Source: Drosophila pseudoobscura
Lineage: Eukaryota > Arthropoda > Insecta > Diptera > Drosophilidae
DNA: 64,000 bases
Reading direction: 5' to 3'
NCBI RefSeq assembly: GCF_009870125.1
Contig: NC_046680.1
Span: 10,602,001 to 10,666,000, forward strand
In this document: positions 60,166-64,000 of the stretch, piece after piece
Position numbering within the stretch: position 1 is the first letter of the stretch
How the letters are laid out: each line of letters opens with the position of its first letter
The notes under the pieces: model-generated
Seen by the model: the letters and a program-made list of their open reading frames with translations, nothing else
Told to the model about the DNA's origin: nothing
The model's database searches: none
Made by a program: the position numbers and the translations under genes

Positions 60166-61439
60166 TCGTCATCGCCAGCGTCGTGGCTTGTGCGAAAAGC
60201 GTTGTTCTGCACATAACAGACCGATAACAGTTCTCTGTTAGCCAATGTTCTTCCTCCCTCACTCGCTCGCTCGGTCTGGCATGGCCAAACTGTTGCCATT
60301 TCGTGTGCATGTGAGTAGGTTGGTAGGTCACTGCCTCGTGTGTGTGCTAGTGTGGGTGTGTATCTGAGACTGCCACTGTGTATGTTCCAGGCATAAGTTC
60401 ATTAACGACGGCCACTTCGCGCAACAGTTTCGCTGTTTTGCTGTTTTGCTGTTCCTCTGTTTGTTTGTCTGTGCGTTGTTCGTGTCGTGTACATGGCTTG
60501 TATCTGTTACCGTTACGCGCCCCACACCACCACACCGCAACACTATGCCCGAGGATACACAAATTTGGGGGTAATTGCCGGGGGAGAAACAGCAAGCCCG
60601 TATTAATGAATCCCCCCCGATTTGCACGTGCTGCCGCAGATTCCTTTGTGCGCTCGCCCGCCCCAACGCGCGTGCCTTCCCATCCTAGAAAGGGTTCATT
60701 CGCGGTATTCGATGGGCGGCCGGATGATTGAATGGGATTCCGGGAAACTAACCAAACTAGAGTCGGTTGTTGAAGACTGGCGTTTGGGTTTTGGGGTTTG
60801 GGGTTTGCTGCCCGAAGCAATCGAAACAATGAATACAAATAAGGCCTGCTGGCTCAAAGGGTTCAATCGGATTTCTTTACACTCGTTCTTGGATAAATAA
60901 TATATTGTATAGCTGAGCAGTTCTTTGGCTTTGACTGACATGTGTATATAGTCCCGGGATTGCAATTAATTTTATTTTGAGAGCTATTGATTGGATTCAA
61001 TGAATACACTTAAGTACTCGTGTAATTCGACAAAATACAGGCAAAAACTTTGATCTGACCATCAGTACTTAAGTGAAAGGATGGGATTAGACGAGAGGGA
61101 TATTTTAATTCCGTAATTCCGTTACTGAATATTTAATGGACAGTCTGAATTGGCTTCAAGACAATACTATTATCAAAATTACTATTATTTCTACCAATGT
61201 TTAGATAAATACCAGATGGATCGATAAATGAACATCTAGATTATAATCGATGATAATATGTGGAGGAAAACAGTCCATTGTTGGAATTGTCCCCTGATTC
61301 CGAACATTATATTACAGATAAATCTAAATGTCTGTGCACAACTATAGGTAGATTCGAAACTCTAAAATATGCCACTTAATTTTGGTGTTCCCAACAGCCT
61401 AATGGTAGTGGTAGGAGTTTCCTCCCAATCTCTGGGGGG

Positions 61440-61620
61440 GTGTCGAATTGTAATTAATTTGTGCATGTGACGAGCGCATTAACTGCCGCCGCGACGGCAG
61501 ATGCTGGCGGAATTTAGCGGCCGCTTTATGGCCATCTAATTAGCTGGTCGGAAGGCACTGGCCAAATCCCAAATTAATTGGGAATTAAGCGCACCGAGAG
61601 CAGTGCCACGCGACCATGGC
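61440..61620. promoter_or_regulatory. candidate cis-regulatory module
   Basis: This compact block combines TGTAATTAATTTG, TTTATGGCC, TCTAATTAGCTGG and AAATTAATTGGGAATTAAG within 180 bp, separated by GC-rich, non-repetitive sequence. Clusters of homeodomain-type cores beside non-repetitive DNA are typical of Drosophila enhancers. This is pattern recognition only. Confidence 0.35.
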
Positions 61621-64000
61621 CCTCTCCGAAGCCTCTGGCTAAATGTGGCTATAAAACAGTGGGCGAACGGGGTCGGGGCCCCTGGCGCTGGTTACGACTG
61701 CTTCGGAGTATGCAAATAATAAAACCGAAATTTGATATTGATTCTTTCTCTCTGGCAGTAATAAAACATACACGGCCATTCTCCTACTGCCGCCCCTAGG
61801 CCAGACGGGAATCGTAAAAGGAAAATGTGAAAAGTCGGGCACGGACACACGCAGAAGGGAGTCGGTCAGTGGGAGGGGCAGCTGCCCGAAGCCTCTGGCA
61901 TAAACTATATTTAACAATATGTTTATATGGTTTATGTTTTTGTCCCGGTTCATTCACCGAAGTCAGCAAATTTGTCCTTTTATGTTTGTATTTCAAATAT
62001 GCAGACGGTTGGGCAGGGGCACGGCGGAGAATGAGGGCCCTAGGAGGGCCCTTTGCAAGAGCTATCCACTCGAGACAAATATCCCTCCGGCTCAAGCAGA
62101 TGTGTAGTTACGGGGCTGGGGTCGAGTGGGGTAAACTTTTATTATTTGCCCAGCTAGAAAATTATGAGAGTCGAGATAAGTCGAAATTGGCATACTCTTC
62201 AGTGGGCTCGCAAGTCCCTGGCTGGCAGTAGGAGAACTCACGCTTGTTTTCCCTTCCTGCGAAATGAATACCCAGAATTCCTATGCAACCCATTGTTATG
62301 GGTCGAACGGCTCATCAAATCGTCCGAATCGCTGATGAAAGGAAAATAGTTGAGGGATTTGTGGCTGGATAAACACTCGTGGATGCCGGTCTCCTCGTAA
62401 TCCACAAATCCATTTCCCATTTGATTAGCCAGCATATTTATCACTAAGTAGCCAAAAAGTAGTTTGTCTAGGCCCATTCCCATTCGCCCATCCCCCATGC
62501 CCATCCCCCTCTCTCCCACTCCCCTCGTGTGAGCTTTTCTCATTGTTATGCGTGGTATGCACAATTTTTCTATTTTTGTTATTGCAAGTGCTTGTGTGTG
62601 TTTGTGTTTGTGGGGGGTGGGGTGGGTACATGCGTGCGATTTATTTGCTGTCACCACAAGCACCAGCACAAACATCCACACAGATACACGCACACATTAG
62701 CAGAGACTTTCGCACCCTCAGACAACACTTCGGGCCGCAAATTAACCCGGGCACGTAGCCCGCTTAGGCGGCCTAATCAAATAGAAGCGCCGAAATCAAA
62801 CAACGACACCAGCACCGGAGCGCCAGAGCACCAGAGCGCCAGAGCCCCAGCACGAAAAGCTAAGTAAATATATGTGCTTGACACCCACAGAGTGGCGGAG
62901 TTTTGTACTACCGCAGTCCAGACGCACAGTTGAAGGTCCTGGGGTAAACTGTCTGCCCCTTGCTCGACAAATTACGCAAAAGTTTCGAAGAGATCGCTGC
63001 AGAGTCTCGGTCTGTTAATGAGGTCTTATTGCTTCTAAGAATTACCAATGCTATCAGTTCTACTCATTGGCTAAAGAAGGCATGGCCACAAAGGCTACTC
63101 ATTTGGATGCCTTCCAAAACGCTCTCCAATGCACATTGTTTAATTTGGAAGCTAGTAATTGTTGCCACAAAAAGTATTCGTTTATCCCATAGTGCAGTGG
63201 AAACGGAGTGCTTTGTAAAACCCTGATCTGATCCAGGAAAAGCTACCTGGAGCTTTACCTGCTCTCTGGCCGTTGCTTCCATAACCGCAAAGCCTCTGAT
63301 CGAGCAAAAGCTTCCTGAAATTGCAGGCTGCAGACTGCAGCTTTTGTAGCTCGCTCTCCCAGTCGATTAGTGGCCAGCATAACCAGCAAAAGCTCTCTTC
63401 TGTTCGCTGCTTGCACACTTGCACTCACACTGCTTGGTGTGGCTATGTTTGTGGGATGCTCGCTGTGTTCGTGTGTATTAATTAGACCCCCTCCCCCCCG
63501 GCTAAACCGATTTCCCCCCCAATGAGCGGCTGAGTGCTGGGCGGCGGGTGGGCGGTGGAGCCAGTAAATTGAGTGGCTCTACATGATGAGTGGCATTTGT
63601 TATTCGCTTTCGCTTTCGCTCTGCTCCTGCCTGTGCTTGTGCTTGTGCTTTGAGTGGCTGGCACTTGAGTGGCGCTAAAGTCGTGGAAATGAGCTATCAA
63701 CAGCTGCCGCCCCGGGATGTTTGCTTGCTCGGGCAACAGGCGGCGTGCATGGAAAGCGGTTGTTGACATTCTTTAACATTTCTGTTGACTAGACGGCCTC
63801 CCAGCACGTGCTCAGGACACGGCTCCAGCTACAGAGACACAGCTGAGCATGCATATTTCATGGCATAAGCCAGGGCTCGGGCTGGGCCCCACTCCAAGGC
63901 GCAGATGATTCGGGGAGCCACAACATCATTACAAACATCTCCGGCCCTTAGTTTACTTTGCCGTTGGTTCCGCTGTTGTTCCTTCATTTATTTATGCACA

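Larger units (their letters stand above)
45001..64000. other. gene-free region, second part
   Basis: These 19 kb have no supported gene. The sequence alternates AT-rich blocks holding TAATTA/TTAATTA, TTTATGG and TTGCAT-type motifs with C/T- or G-rich low-complexity DNA. This resembles a large Drosophila intron or regulatory desert. Long open frames at 46788-47546 and 59076-59609 (minus) are compositional. Confidence 0.5.

Overview
The window is insect nuclear DNA, almost certainly from a Drosophila species. Short GT..AG introns, strongly GC-biased third codon positions, the Or46a olfactory receptor locus, a ZAD-type zinc-finger gene, gemini (gem), KCNQ and a mulet/TBCE-like gene all point to Muller element C, matching the 46-47 region of D. 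melanogaster 2R. I cannot fix the species from sequence alone; the obscura group is only a guess.

Layout. 1-3592 (+): the 3' part of gem, a CP2/LSF transcription factor whose 5' part lies outside the window. 3861-31066: a direct tandem duplication of about 13.6 kb, copy A 3861-17441 and copy B 17440-31066. Each copy holds, in order, a piece that looks like gem 3' UTR, a secreted DNA/RNA non-specific endonuclease (+), the two-receptor Or46a locus (+), a ZAD plus multi-C2H2 zinc-finger gene (+), and, convergent on the minus strand, the 3' half of KCNQ. The KCNQ channel core (exons at 31494-35039, minus) is outside the duplication, so an intact gene can only be built with the copy B exons. I could join 18 exons in frame into an 837-residue protein. 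Copy A carries an orphan, 5'-truncated set of KCNQ exons with a one-base frameshift. 36690-38090 (-): mulet/TBCE-like. 38.1-64 kb: no gene I can support. It is rich in microsatellites and minisatellites and has patches with clustered TAATTA/TTTATGG motifs that look regulatory.

Function. The genes are neighbours, not a pathway: a transcription factor, an extracellular nuclease, two odorant receptors sharing a last exon, a zinc-finger regulator, a voltage-gated K+ channel and a tubulin-binding protein. The main point of interest is the duplication: its 2-bp microhomology junction, the doubling of three complete genes, the decaying KCNQ tail, and patchy divergence between copies that suggests gene conversion. 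Read depth and junction-spanning reads would tell a real duplication from an assembly artefact. All gene models were built by hand from splice signals and frame continuity.
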